Source: Botrytis cinerea B05.10 (lineage: Eukaryota; Ascomycota; Leotiomycetes; Helotiales; Sclerotiniaceae). Taken from it: a DNA stretch of 64,000 nt. Below are positions 34,901 through 46,472 of this stretch, one piece after another (within the stretch, counting starts at the first letter, position 1; each line of letters opens with the position of its first letter). The notes beneath the pieces are model-generated. The model saw only the letters and a list, made by a program, of their open reading frames with translations, was not told where the DNA came from and made no database searches. Where the stretch lies: contig NC_037318.1 of the NCBI RefSeq assembly GCF_000143535.2, positions 868,001 through 932,000 of the forward strand. Direction: 5' to 3'. A program made the translations under genes and the position numbers.

Positions 34901-37900
34901 TTTGGGAGCTGGACCACAACACCCGAAATCATCAGTCCTATGGCTACCAAGTTGTCTGACCGATCTTCTATGGTTGTCTACGAAAAGTTCAACTCACTTA
35001 ATCCAAAGCTTCTTCTCGAGACTGATTGCAAAAACATGCTTAGTGCATTTTCTTGCAAAGCATATACGAATGTTATACCTCCTTATTGGGAACCAGATCA
35101 TTGGATCAACGTCACTAAGCAAAATGGTACCCAATTTTTTAAGGGCTGTTACCATCTGTTAGCTCGTGGCTTGGTTACTCCAGGAATCGATGAGGCCGAT
35201 CCGCCTTGGATTCCATGCAACAAACAAGGCGACTCTTCATGTCGGTGCGACGATTGTGCACCACCCAAGCCAGATATGCTATGGCATTTGAAGAGAAGCG
35301 GGCAAAGAATTCAGCAAACCCCATTCGAAAATCCACCAGCAGCTGCGATCTTTGAGACTTTAACAAAGAATGCGCCGCCGTCAATGCAGCAATGGGTCAG
35401 ATTCCTCAGGAAAGATGCCTTCTTTCAATTCGAGTATCAATTCCTTATCTGTCCCGCGGTTTTGTGTCATCAAGCAGCTGCGCTTCTTAATTTGTTTCCA
35501 CGCCCAGAGATTCCTGTGCACCTCTCGTGGCGTTTCCTTCCTGGAGCTTGGGGAAGCAGTAAATTACCAACGCGAATGTTTTCATATTTCAATACAGAAA
35601 CCTTAAAGATGTCAGAACAGCCAATTACATTTGTTCCAGGAAAGAAGCTCCGCAATGAGCAACTCAAAACTCTGACATGGATGGTAAAGCAAGAGAGGTG
35701 CCCACCGTCTTTCATGGAGAGAGAAATTGTTGAAATTTGTCAAAATGACTTGGCATTCAGACTTGAAGGCCGAGCTTCTCGAATAGTAAAACACCGTGCT
35801 GGACTAATTGCTGCTGCCGTTGGATATGGCAAGACGGTTCTTACTTTTGCTTTAATGGGCAGGCAGCGTCGTATGGATCGCCTATGGGCCAACAACCCTA
35901 ATATCAATGGTCAAATTCATGTCAAAGCAACGCTGGTTTTGGTTCCAACGCATCTGACTATACAGTGGCGAGATGAGGGATGCTCGTTCATTGGTTATGA
36001 TGCTAAGGATGATGCAAGAATTATAACACTCAGATCATTTACAGACGTTAGGGCTCTGACTGTTGAAGATGTTCGGAGAGCAGAGCTAGTAATTTGCAGC
36101 TCTGCCTTGTTCGATAATGAAGGATACTTGAAACTCATGGCGAAGAACGCTGGAGTTGTTAATTTGGCCAAAGGCGCGACTGACAGAGCCAAGGAAGCTT
36201 GGTATCTTAATGCTCAGAAAGAGAGACGGGAGCTCTTGGCGTATCTTTTGGAAAGGCTCCCAATGGAAGTAGATGAGAACGACAAAGCAGCTCCTGCCCG
36301 AAACGCTAAAATTATCAAGAACTTCAACAAGAAGACTTTTCAGAAATACAAGAAAAATGTTGCGGATGCTGGGGTTAATGAGCCACATATTCCTTCAATG
36401 CGGCGTAAGGGCGCAGAACTTGTTAAATATCTCATGGAGGAAGCCAAGAAGGATTTCAAGGGCAAGGGCAAACCCAGAACTAATGTCTTGATTGATGAGG
36501 CAGATGCTGAGAAGACGTTCGAGTTCCACTACTTTGAAGATGATTGTGTTGATGGCCTTACTGGGGTATGTTTGTCAGATTTTGCCTGGTCTCGGTGCGT
36601 CATAGATGAAGTTGGCTACATAACCCGCAGGAATATGCAGGTGGCTATATATTCACTGACAGCTCAATCCCGGTGGGCCTTGTCAGCAACACCTGATATT
36701 GTTGATTTCAAATCGACTTCAAGAATTGCCCGGTGCCTTGGTATTAATCTCGGTGTCGACGACCAGGAGACACTCCGCAATGATAAGAATTTGACTAGCG
36801 CGGAAAGGTTTTTATCCTATGGACCTGACGCATCGGCAACCTGGCATTCTCAAAGACTCCAAGTTGCTCAAGATTTTTGCGATACTTTCATCCGCTACGA
36901 CGCGAAAAAGGGAAATGGACAATACAATCGCCTTCACCGTTTCACTGTAATGCCGTTTGCCACAGCACAGTTGGCATGTTACCTCATCATGAGAGCCGAC
37001 GTTATTAACAAGAGCTACATGATGCCAAGAGCTAAAGCTAACACCATTCGAAGTTCGGTCAAATTGGAAATCTCAAAAGTTTATGGTAAGGATACAGACG
37101 GTCGACTGAGATTAACCAAAGCCGCATCATTCTTCCCGGAGCACGCTAGAAAGGATACAAAATATAAACTTAAGACTATCAAAGACTTGAAAGCAGCCGC
37201 GCTCAATGAAATCAATGCTTCGAAAAACTATTTGCGCCAACAGATGGAGCTACTCGATTATTTGGTGACAGAGAAATTAGTCTTCAAGGATGCCCAACTG
37301 GTTCTTAGATATAGGAACTGGGAAACTCAAGTTTTAGCCGGATATCGTTACCCCGACCCCGACGCTCTTCTTGATATCCTCCAAGTTGTCAAAGGCGTTC
37401 GAAGGACAAAGTCTAGTAAGACCAAAGATGACTTTTACTATGAAAATCCTGGTCCTGCTTATGGTCGCCGTCTCTGGCCTTCTCAAACTGAGACAATCAT
37501 GCACAACGGTCGCAAAACGCTTGGTCTAATTGCCGAATTTAAGATAGGGCTCATCGAATTAAACAAAACTGCTATGGACCTTATGCAATTTAGAGCGGAT
37601 TATCGCTATTATAGGTCTGTGGGGCAGATTGACCAAGCTGGTAGCGTAACACCTGCAGGAAGTCTCACTTGTAACTGTTGCAACAAGAGTACACCTTTGT
37701 ACGAAGCAGTCATTCAAGGTAGCTGTGGCCATATCCTATGTAGGAAATGCAACGAAACCTCATCGGAAGGCAATTGCCCAATTGAACACTGTGCTGCGCA
37801 ATCACTAGATGACCAAAAGTACTTGGCGTCATCCTTATATTCTTCGGCTGGAAAATTTCCCGAGCGCAAAGAACCAGGAACTAAACCCGACGAGCTTTCA

Positions 37901-39538
37901 CTATTCTGGAATAACCCAAGTGTTCGAGTCGACAAGCTGACAGCTATGCGGTCGATCTTCTGGAAGCACGATGACGGCAAGAATAAATTCATTGTATTCA
38001 GTCCCCTACCAGAGTACTTGCTCATTGCTCAGCAAATGATGGAAGCTGATGGTGTTCCTTGTATCAACCTGAAGGGCAAGAAGAAGGATGTCGCTGACTA
38101 TCTTGAAAACTTCAAGCAAAATAGAGGCATGCGATTCAGGGATGACAAAAAACAGGCCAAGCCCAGAACACCTGCACAAATCAAAGCGGCAGAAACTAGA
38201 GCTGCAAAAGCAAAAGCGGTAAAGGCTACAAAGGCTACAAAGGCTGCGGAAGTGACCGGTGTCCCAGTTGATGCTGATGCTATTTCTGGTGGTGCGGCAC
38301 CGGCTTCTTTTGAGCTAAGCATTCGGGTTAATCCAAATTCTCAAATCCCCCAAAAGAGAAAGAGGAAAGCTATGGCTACAAAAGGTAAAGCTGCAGAAGT
38401 TGAAGTAGAATCTGTTGGTATTGCACCAGTCGATAGTGACACTACTCCGGTCGAATTCACGCCAGCTTCTGTCGAGACAAACATTCAGGTCAAACCAGCC
38501 TTTCAAGGGCCCCAAAAAAGAAAAAGAAATGATTCTGTCGACAACACTCTAATGGATCCGGTTTCCAAAGTTCGCCGTGTTACCTTACCAGATTCAGTTG
38601 ATCCAACGCCAGTTGCTTCAGAGTCCACACTTGTTTCAGATTCTCAAGGTGCTTCGGTCGGCCACGACGACGTGGTGAGCAGTACACATGCCGATCTTGA
38701 GACCGAGCGGAGAGCTGAGCTTGATACTGCTTTTAATTCCGATCCTCCTGCGCCAATTGCAACACAAACCCCTTACTCAACTCATCTTGTGCCAAATATA
38801 ACAATACAGCCCCAATTAAACGCTGAGGATTATATGATTACGACTAAATTGGGACATGAGGTTGATCATGCTGGAAATATTATTTACGCGGATCAGGATA
38901 ACCCTATTCAAGCTCGTGAACTCATTGATGATGAAAATGCAGCTTATGATGCTCCTCCGCCCTCATTCCCTGTCTCAAATCCTACTCGATCTGCGAAAGA
39001 GACAAAAAGGGCTATAAAGGCATGGATAGCTGGCAACGAGAAGATGATTCAATATCCACCACTTAATTCTTCTGAGCTCGAAGACATTAAGGAAGCCGCT
39101 GCTCCTGAAGCCCGCATACGTAATGCTCTCGCAGACGATGTGCCTGTAGATTGGACTCGCGTTGGCAAGGAGGCGTTTGATCCTGAAGACTTTGCTGAGA
39201 ACCCTGATCCCACCGCTCGTATCTTGTTTCTCGACATTGCCGACGAGTCTGCTGCCGGATCCAATTTAACTGTCGCTCAGCACATCATCTTCTTGACTCC
39301 TTACTTTGCCGAAAAGCAAAAGTACAATTCTTCAATGACTCAGGCAATGGGTCGTGCAATTCGTCAAGGTCAAGCACCAGGTAGCACTGTGACTGTTCAT
39401 CATCTACTTGTTCAGGATTCTGTCGAGACTGATATTGCTTTTCAACTTATGGATGATCAATTTCCAGGAAGGATCAATGCAACGCATTTACTTTCTAAAC
39501 ATAAATCTAACATTGAACCTGCCTTTTTCAACAGATAG
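31953..39538 (+). CDS. DNMT5-like protein: cytosine-5 DNA methyltransferase, RING and SNF2 helicase fusion
   Basis: Four exons: 31953-32313, 32364-32529, 32577-33323, 33376-39538 (introns 50, 47, 52 bp); 2478 residues. Methyltransferase part, residues about 95-510: AdoMet loop RVATACSGTEAP; catalytic loop VGTSCTSYSNLN with the Cys in SC rather than the usual PC; ISENVLSGPF; QTRQRGYLIAL; and target-domain end NLAGNAMTVTVVGS. A Cys cluster follows at 571-605 (CYCEA...CKNCGHVSCTNCG). SNF2 ATPase: Walker A AAAVGYGKT near 1238, VPTHLTIQWRDE, CVIDEVGYI near 1499, ALSATPDI; RING CNCCNKS...CGHILCRKC near 1857-1895; C-terminal lobe with KFIVFSPLPEYL and arginine-finger motif QAMGRAIRQGQ near 2413. The two halves of that lobe are separated by a Lys/Ala/Pro-rich insert. 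This is the order known for DNMT5, an ATP-dependent maintenance CpG methylase. Nuclear role in 5-methylcytosine upkeep is inferred from the family. Confidence 0.93.
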
Positions 39539-40898
39539 GCTAAGCTGTTAGGCTCATGTTGTTTCTGCACGGTCTCTCTCTTCGTCGACCATGTTCAAAC
39601 TGCAAATCTGCTATACAATACCGGCTAGTGTATGCTCTAACATATGTGTACGAACGCTATTTACTCAGTCTGTATACCTCAGAGTTCAAGTCTTACTCAC
39701 TCACTTCCTTTGGTCAAGCTACATAAGGGATACATGGATTTAGATCGAGTAGATCATTCAAAATTACACGAGAGAATTTTTCATTCGAGGTGGCTACTTT
39801 CGAGATTTTCATTTCATTTATTACTCGCAAGGGATTGGTTGATTGTTTCACAGGTTGCAGTAGTGAGGGCGGTAGTAATCACTTCAGTGTTCTTCAAAAA
39901 GAGGAGTTTGTCTTTCAAATGTAGTAGATAGTATGAATTCTCAGATTAGTATTAGTCAGTTTTGTCTTCGACGTATGTCGTGGACTAATGTTCAGATATC
40001 TCGTTTCTAGACGATGAGAAAGGATACTCATTTCATTTGTTTTTAGCTATTACGAGACTTCTTCCAGTCGCATAAATGCTTCCAACAGAAATAGAATAAG
40101 AATCATGGATTTTTATATTAAATAGAACCGACTAACTTTACAAATGTGAATCTTGTCCTTGAAGTGATGTGATATGAGGTGATTCGGTTTGTGATATAAC
40201 ATATGATGCTCACTTGGACCGCTAACTAGACTATTCCGTCACCATGATGGAATTCGGGAAGCAAAGTAATTTAGTATGTTCTAGACCAAATGTCCAGAGG
40301 AAGAGAAAATAACAAGGGCGATTAACCACTCTGCATATTTATACTCTCATGGCCTGACAAATGGAGATGGACATAAACATTCATAGTGCTTGCCATGTTA
40401 TATGATCTTGGGTATTGTGATTATTTGGGCCAACTTCGTTTAGTATCAGAAACGAGGCATATTTTTCCATCCCGTGCTCGCCAGCCTTTTTTCCGCCTGT
40501 CCCCAAAACATTATTCTCCATGTTTCCATGCACGTGTGAGAACTCTCTGATATAGATTTCGATGCTTCGGGGGAGGTGGGGAGGGGTTCTCTTCAAAGGA
40601 AATTATGCAGGAGATCAGACATGAGCATAATTGGAAACAGGCAAGCAAATACATTACGATACATAAGGTCAGCCAACACGTTCCTACGAAAGCAAGTAAA
40701 ATACACAGTTCATCGAAAACAAATACTCCGAACTGTACAACAATCAAATTCAATACCATCAATCTCCTCTCCGCCCACAACCAGAAATTCCAAAGACCTC
40801 CTTTTTTTTTCGTATGTAACTAGTTACCCTGGGTCAAAACCTCCATCACTTGAGCACTGCTAATTTTCAAACCAGTCCACAATCCAGCGAACTCAAAT
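39539..40898. other. Intergenic region downstream of the DNMT5-like gene
   Basis: 1.36 kb, AT-rich, stops in all frames; nothing recognised beyond likely 3' UTR. Confidence 0.6.
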
Positions 40899-41261
40899 AT
40901 GCGTTGTCCTTTTTGCGAGTTTAACAACTTCACTGAGAATGAGATCTGCAATGAATCCAAAGCCTATCTTCCGGCAGATCCGATCGTTGAGAGGGTCAGT
41001 ATCACCGGGTACCCCGACAATATTGCGAAGATAAAACACGAGGGGAAAGTGGAAATGGGGAAAGATCCTTCCAGGTCGGATGCAGAGAGAGCGAAAGCTA
41101 AAAAATGCATGGTGGTAAACATTAATCATTTTGGGTCGGTCGTCTCCGTTGTTCTCAACGAGAAGTATGTGAGAGTTTCCGCGGCACATGAGGATGCTAG
41201 CCGTCCGGGGAGATACGAACCTGTTCAGAAGGCCGAGTTGTGGAAAGCTCCCGGAGCGTAG
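40899..41261 (+). CDS. Small protein with degenerate RanBP2-type zinc finger
   Basis: Single-exon frame of 120 residues, starting MRCPFCEFNNFTENEICNES. The spacing C-x2-C-x3-N-x6-C-x2 matches a RanBP2-type zinc finger, but the fourth zinc ligand is Ser instead of Cys. The rest is charged (KIKHEGKVEMGKDPSRSDAE) with a short beta-like stretch (VNINHFGSVVSVVLNEKYV). Function unknown. After the TAG stop, and a TGA two codons later, the same frame continues from an ATG at 41271 for 36 more residues of acidic, protein-like sequence ending at 41381. It may be a real small gene, or the remnant of a longer one. A longer open frame on the opposite strand lacks protein character and is treated as a shadow. 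Confidence 0.45.
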   Translation: MRCPFCEFNNFTENEICNESKAYLPADPIVERVSITGYPDNIAKIKHEGKVEMGKDPSRSDAERAKAKKCMVVNINHFGSVVSVVLNEKYVRVSAAHEDASRPGRYEPVQKAELWKAPGA

Positions 41262-41466
41262 ATTTGAGACATGGCACAAAGTCTGGAGGCCGATGCTGCT
41301 GGGTTGCCACATGAGATGGTGGAAGATATGGGGATAGGAGACGATTGGGAGAGAAATGAGGATGAGATGCGGAATGGAGAATAGGTGAAAGTTTTGGTTG
41401 CTGAATGAGAGTTTTCGTCTTGAATCTTGATAGATAATCAATGTTGGATGTTGATTATGACTCTGA

Positions 41467-42720
41467 CTACTTTCTTCTCTTCAAATTTTCTCTCTCTTCC
41501 ACGCTCAGCTTGTTGAATTCTGCCACTATCGTCTCATTTTCAGCAAGCTTTTCCTCTGCCACCTTGGCTCTGTCCTCTGCCGTCTTTATCCTATCCTCGA
41601 TCGCCTTCTTTTCTGCTTCTATCTTCTCTATGCCTTCTCTGTTGCGTTTCGCAATATCTTCACAATCCCAAGGTTTCTCTTCTGCACGATAATGGGGATA
41701 ACTTGGCTGGGTCCAATAAAACTCTCTATCGTTTGTTTTCCATTTAGGATTACGATGGACCCCGGTTTTGTCTTCATAGGCGTCGTAAAAAATATTGTAA
41801 AAACTTTTCCATAGAGTCATCTCTTCTTCCGAGGGCAGTGCGTTTCTCCTTCCTAACGCTTCTATGACCGCGTTGCCCCAGCCACTCATTTGGACCCTAG
41901 TCAGTTGTCTCCATTCCCACCATACTGGAAGATACCCCCCACGCTCCCAGTCGATGATCCCACTAATATGGTTATCTTTCACAATGATATTCTGCGCGTT
42001 TAGATCCCCATGCGAGAGCACAAAAGGTCCTTCAGGCTTGACACAGAGGCCATATTTTTCCTTTAGAATGCCCTTTTTAGATTTATCCTTAATGTGCGGT
42101 TCCACTCCAGCCCACCATTTGTCCACATCAGACGTCCAAAAATGTGGGGGATGTTGAGGATTGAATTTCTTATCTCTTACCGGATCACCACCTGGAGCTT
42201 CTAGTTTATCTGATGTAAATGAACGTAGTTCCACAAGATAATCCGCGGCTTCTTCAGCAAGGACTAATAAATCTGCGCGTGTAATTCCATCGTAAAACAT
42301 ATTATACAACGATTCACCCGGAATCCTCTTCATAAAAAAGAAATGACTTTCACTATCCGTCCAATGCTTCACATATTTAACCACAGGGATCTTTGAGTTT
42401 GCCTCCAAGAAACGTGTTATTGCATATTCAGGGCCTAGCCAGCTTTGTTCCCCCCATATCTCTTCTTCAATGGCCAGCTCTTTCAAAAGGTATTCTTCAC
42501 CAATTGACCATACACCCCTAGTTCCGGCTTCGTACATAATATTAACATGGCTGAGGTAGTAGCAACCCCACGCGTGATAAGCGGTATATCCGCAATTAAT
42601 GCATAACAAGAGATCCTGATTTCTGGGACGTTTCGCATAGTGCTCTTTCGCCTCTTCGTCCGTGGTCCCTCTAAAGGGTGCATACTTTACTACCGTATTC
42701 TTTCCTTTGGTGGTGATCAT
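41467..42720 (-). CDS. APH/kinase-fold phosphotransferase with C-terminal coiled coil
   Basis: Single-exon minus-strand gene of 417 residues, start ATG at 42720. It belongs to the aminoglycoside-phosphotransferase/choline-kinase-like family that is expanded in filamentous fungi. Visible motifs: catalytic loop LSHGDLNAQNIIV (H-x-D-x4-N) around residue 240 and metal-binding GIIDWERGGYLPVWWEW just after; upstream HFFFMKRIPGESL is the hinge-like segment. The N-terminal domain contains Cys/Trp-rich sequence (LCINCGYTAYHAWGCYY). Residues about 355-417 form a charged coiled coil (EKIEAEKKAIEDRIKTAEDR) ending in a Lys/Arg-rich tail. The substrate is unknown; these fungal proteins are usually not antibiotic-resistance enzymes. 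No metabolite-cluster neighbours. Confidence 0.85.
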   Translation of the reverse strand: MITTKGKNTVVKYAPFRGTTDEEAKEHYAKRPRNQDLLLCINCGYTAYHAWGCYYLSHVNIMYEAGTRGVWSIGEEYLLKELAIEEEIWGEQSWLGPEYAITRFLEANSKIPVVKYVKHWTDSESHFFFMKRIPGESLYNMFYDGITRADLLVLAEEAADYLVELRSFTSDKLEAPGGDPVRDKKFNPQHPPHFWTSDVDKWWAGVEPHIKDKSKKGILKEKYGLCVKPEGPFVLSHGDLNAQNIIVKDNHISGIIDWERGGYLPVWWEWRQLTRVQMSGWGNAVIEALGRRNALPSEEEMTLWKSFYNIFYDAYEDKTGVHRNPKWKTNDREFYWTQPSYPHYRAEEKPWDCEDIAKRNREGIEKIEAEKKAIEDRIKTAEDRAKVAEEKLAENETIVAEFNKLSVEERENLKRRK

Positions 42721-44363
42721 TGCCACTTTCCTGCATGTATTGATGTGAGGGGCTTGGAGTGAATCGAGGCTCGGGCTTCAATATGAAGATTTGATAGTGA
42801 TATGTCCGACTACAACAGTCTATAATAGATAAATAACACTTGGATATAGAGTGTGGGAAAAAGGGAATCACACAAACACGTTCAAAGGATAATGAAGAAA
42901 TGTTTTATGTAACCTCACTATGTAGAATAACGTTGAACAATGAAATGGAAACGATCTCAATGCATCGAACGGGAAGAACAAAGGAGATGGAGGAGATCTC
43001 GATTGGAATGAACATTAACCGAGTGCGGACACACTTTTGATTTTGTTGCATATGAATAATAAAGGAGACCTTGGGATCTATCATAGAAGAAAGAATCTTG
43101 AGTCGGTTGTGCCGCGATGCGCATGAACATGTGTAGGCACACTTGTAGGGTTTCGAGTTAGGTCGACAATCTTCAATCTGAAAGAAGAACTCATAGTATC
43201 CAATAGATAGCTAGTGGTAAGATGAGTCGGTAGCCGAGAAGCACAGTTTTCTGCGATAGAATAGGTCAATCGTATCCGTCTCTTTGTTGATGATGGATTT
43301 GATGGTTATGATCTATCAAGAAAATTGTGCAAGGGACTCGGGTATGATTTGATCAAGGTTTGGAGCTTGGGTTGTGTCATGTGCATTCTTCACCAGAGTA
43401 GCTCAAATATCACAATACTTCCTGCAGCTTCATTGTTGTATTTTGTGAGACGTGGACATGTACATATGTTTTGGGCCCTGCTTTGAGACTTCCTTGGACA
43501 GGCAGGATTGGCATTAAGCTGATGCGATACCATCGCAGTGACTAACATCGAGGATGAATGAAAGCTACAGCTTTGGAAGTAGAAGATTCCGTATGAAAGG
43601 ATCGAGAAAGCAACTTTACTGTGCACGCCCACGGCTCTATGCTGATGGCGAAACAGGAAATGGAACGGTTTTTTATCACAACACTAGATGTGAAGAGTCG
43701 GTAGAGGAAGTAGCAAACAAGTCAAAGCCTTGAATGTTCTTAGATGATACCTTTGAGGAAATCATGATATGGCGATGCCGTGAAAAGAAGGGGTTGGCTG
43801 ATGACCTTCTCATGAGGAAAGAGAGGTCGCGTTGCCTTCCCTATGTAAGATCTTACCTTCGGAAAGCAGTAGAGATGAAGCTTCATAGATCCATCTCGAG
43901 TACCGCTGGTCTCTAAATCCATTCCATGCATCTACAAATCATCTACATGACGACGTATTGATGATATTGACGTTGTGTTGATGATGAAACGGACATGGGA
44001 AATGCAAGATTCCGGCTTAGAAATATCCGTCCCGCTCGAGAGCCCCTGATCGATTGCGGGTCTCGGCTGCCGGGCGTGATATACACTCTTACCAATCACC
44101 CTGAACTCTTCTCCATTCCTCATTTTCCATGAATATTCGTGATTCTTCCTGTATCGACGGGACTGTGTAGACTTTCATCGACGCAAGCATCAAAACGAGG
44201 CCAGCTCCAAGACAAAGAGGCTGTGGTTCATCGTTGTCGTTGAAAGCAAGATTACCATACGAAATCGAGGTGGTGGCGAGCTGACTCATCAAGAAACCCG
44301 CCCACCAGTCCGCCGTTGCGATCTACGCTTGAAGATAACACAAACAGATAAGGGAACGTCGAG
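42721..44363. other. Intergenic region upstream of the MFS transporter gene
   Basis: 1.6 kb. A short minus-strand frame (44289-44089) with a good GTAAGAGT donor near its end is the only coding-like element; see findings. Otherwise nothing recognised. Confidence 0.5.
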
Positions 44364-46441
44364 ATGGGAGGAAATGGGATTGCGGGAAAACGCCACGGGA
44401 ATGGGATAAGCAATGAGCGAACTTCGTTGCTCGGGCATAGAGAGAGTAGAGATCGAGTTGATGGAGACGAAGATACATTGACAGGCGGCCAAAGTGGGGG
44501 AGAGGATGCTATCAGCAATGATGAAGAAGAGAACGAGGATAAAGCAAATCAACAGGTTGGGAAGTTGAGAGCTATATTGATCAGTATCAGTGTATTTGGC
44601 CTGGTATTTCTTCAAGGTGAATTGCTCTCGTATATCTCCGAGAATCTTTGATGGGAGATGGATGATCTCTCTCTCGGACTTAACTTAACATGCTGACACG
44701 AATTATACCAATAGCTTCAAACATGTCCGGAATATCCACCACACAGTCCAAAATAGCAGAAGATCTCGATGCATTTGCTGAAGCAAGTTGGTTTACATCT
44801 ACCTACCTCGTGAGTCACCCTTCCCATCATCAGATGATCACGCGCTTACATCTAGCCTTCAGATCGCCTTGTCTTCCATGTCACCCGTCGCCGCTCGTTT
44901 AGCCCAGATCTTCTCTCCGAGAAATTGTATCTTAACAGCCGCACTCCTCTTTTCAATCGGGGGCGTCGTCACATCCCAAGCTCCAGATCTCAAGACCTTC
45001 CTCATCGGAAGAGCCATAAGTGGGATTGGTGGTGCGGGTATCATGACGATTAGTTTCATCTTGATACTAGAACTCACCACCAAAAAGCGAAGAGGTATTT
45101 TCATCGGGCTTGCAAATTCCGGATTTACCGTGGGTGTTTCCCTCGGTGCAGTGGTCTGGGGAGCTTTGTTGCCCGCTGTAGGCTGGAGAGCTCTGTTCCT
45201 GTTTCAGTCACCTCTTGCTATCCTTTCGGGAATAGGGATCTATTTCAGTATCCCGAAGAGTTTTACATCTGGACAGAAAAGTATTGATGGTGCATCGATC
45301 ACTTCCAAACTTGCCAAGATTGATTATCTCGGATCGCTTTTTCTTGTAAGTACTAACTCCTACTCATCACACTGTACCTATGAGCATGGGACTAGGACTC
45401 GCGCTAAAACCTCCAGGTAACAACCATAATTCTCTTCCTCTACGGCCTCTCTTCACCCCACATCGAACGACTACCTATCCTCTGCTCTCTCCTCACCCTC
45501 ATCCTCTTCCTCTACATCGAGCTCAAAATCGCCGTTGACCCCATCATACCCATTGCCGTTTTGAAATCGCGCGGCGCCCTCCTCTCCTGTATTTCTCAAC
45601 TGGGAACCATGGCCGCACGATGGACCATCTTATTCTACACGCCCGTCTACGCAATTTCTATTCGCGGCTGGTCGCCCGCCTCCGCTGGCTCTATCCTCAT
45701 CCCTACCAATCTAGGCTTTGCCCTAGGCGGCATCGCAGCCGGCGCATTCCACATCAAACGCGCAGGGAGTTTCTGGCTGTATGTCTCCCTTCATCCCTCT
45801 ATAAACCAAAAAAAGAAGAGAAAAAAAAAACTAACTCACCACCCCTTAGACCCTCCCTCGCCTCCCTCCTCCTCTTCTCCACCACCCTCCTCTTCTTCTC
45901 GCAGCTCTCCACTCCCACAACCCCCACTCCCCTATACCTCCTCCTCGCCCTCCTCAACGGCCTCTGCATCGGCTCCGCTCTAAACTACACCCTCGCACAC
46001 CTTCTGCACCTCACTCCCCCCTCCACACACTTCATCTCCACTTCTCTCCTAACCACCTTTCGCGGATTCGCCGGCTCCTTCGGCTCCGCCATCGGCGGCG
46101 GCGCCTTCATCCGCGTTCTGCAATCGCAACTCCAAGAAGGATTTTCACGGAATGGCGGGTTAGAAGGAAGAGAAGAATTGGTGAGGAAGTTACTAGGTAG
46201 TCCGGCTCTGGTGGGTCAGTTGCATGGAGTGGAGAGAGATGTTGTGGTGGCGGCTTATGGAGAGGGGTTTCGGGTGTTGTGGATGGGGGCTGCGGTGGTG
46301 GCGTTTCTGATGGTGGCCGTGCAGGCTGCGACGGGATGGGAAGGGGGAGTTGATGCGGGGGAGGGGGATAGATTGGAGGTGGGAAATGGGTTGGGTGTTG
46401 AGAATGAGGTGTGGGAAGAGGGAATGGAGGAGGGTGTTTAG
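44364..46441 (+). CDS. Major facilitator superfamily transporter, 14-helix type, similar to vacuolar Vba/Fnx1 group
   Basis: Five exons: 44364-44616, 44715-44809, 44863-45345, 45417-45778, 45850-46441; 594 residues. Residues 1-80 are hydrophilic and acidic with a dileucine signal (ERTSLLG) of the kind used for vacuolar sorting. Then typical transporter sequence: LDAFAEASWFTSTYLIALSS, the motif-A region modified to SPVAARLAQIFSPRN, and a helix-4/5 block with ISGIGGAGIMTISFIL...GLANSGFTVGVSLGAVVWGAL. Motif-C-like Gly spacing and many further helices follow (GWSPASAGSILIPTNLGFAL). The tail after 46200 is rich in Gly and acidic residues. Family knowledge suggests proton-coupled export of amino acids or drugs at the vacuole or plasma membrane; substrate unknown. 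Convergent with the next MFS gene. Confidence 0.88.
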
Positions 46442-46444
46442 TGG

Positions 46445-46472
46445 TTTTTTTTTTTTTTTTTTTTTTTTTTTT
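46445..46472 (+). repeat. Poly-T run of 28 bases just after an MFS gene stop codon
   Basis: Starts 4 bp after the TAG. A GATA microsatellite follows at about 46530-46555. Run length may be affected by sequencing error. Confidence 0.85.

Noticed and set aside
40893..41441. 182-residue minus-strand frame opposite the small zinc-finger ORF
   Set aside because: Lacks protein-like composition and motifs; the plus strand shows a zinc-finger pattern and charged protein character instead.
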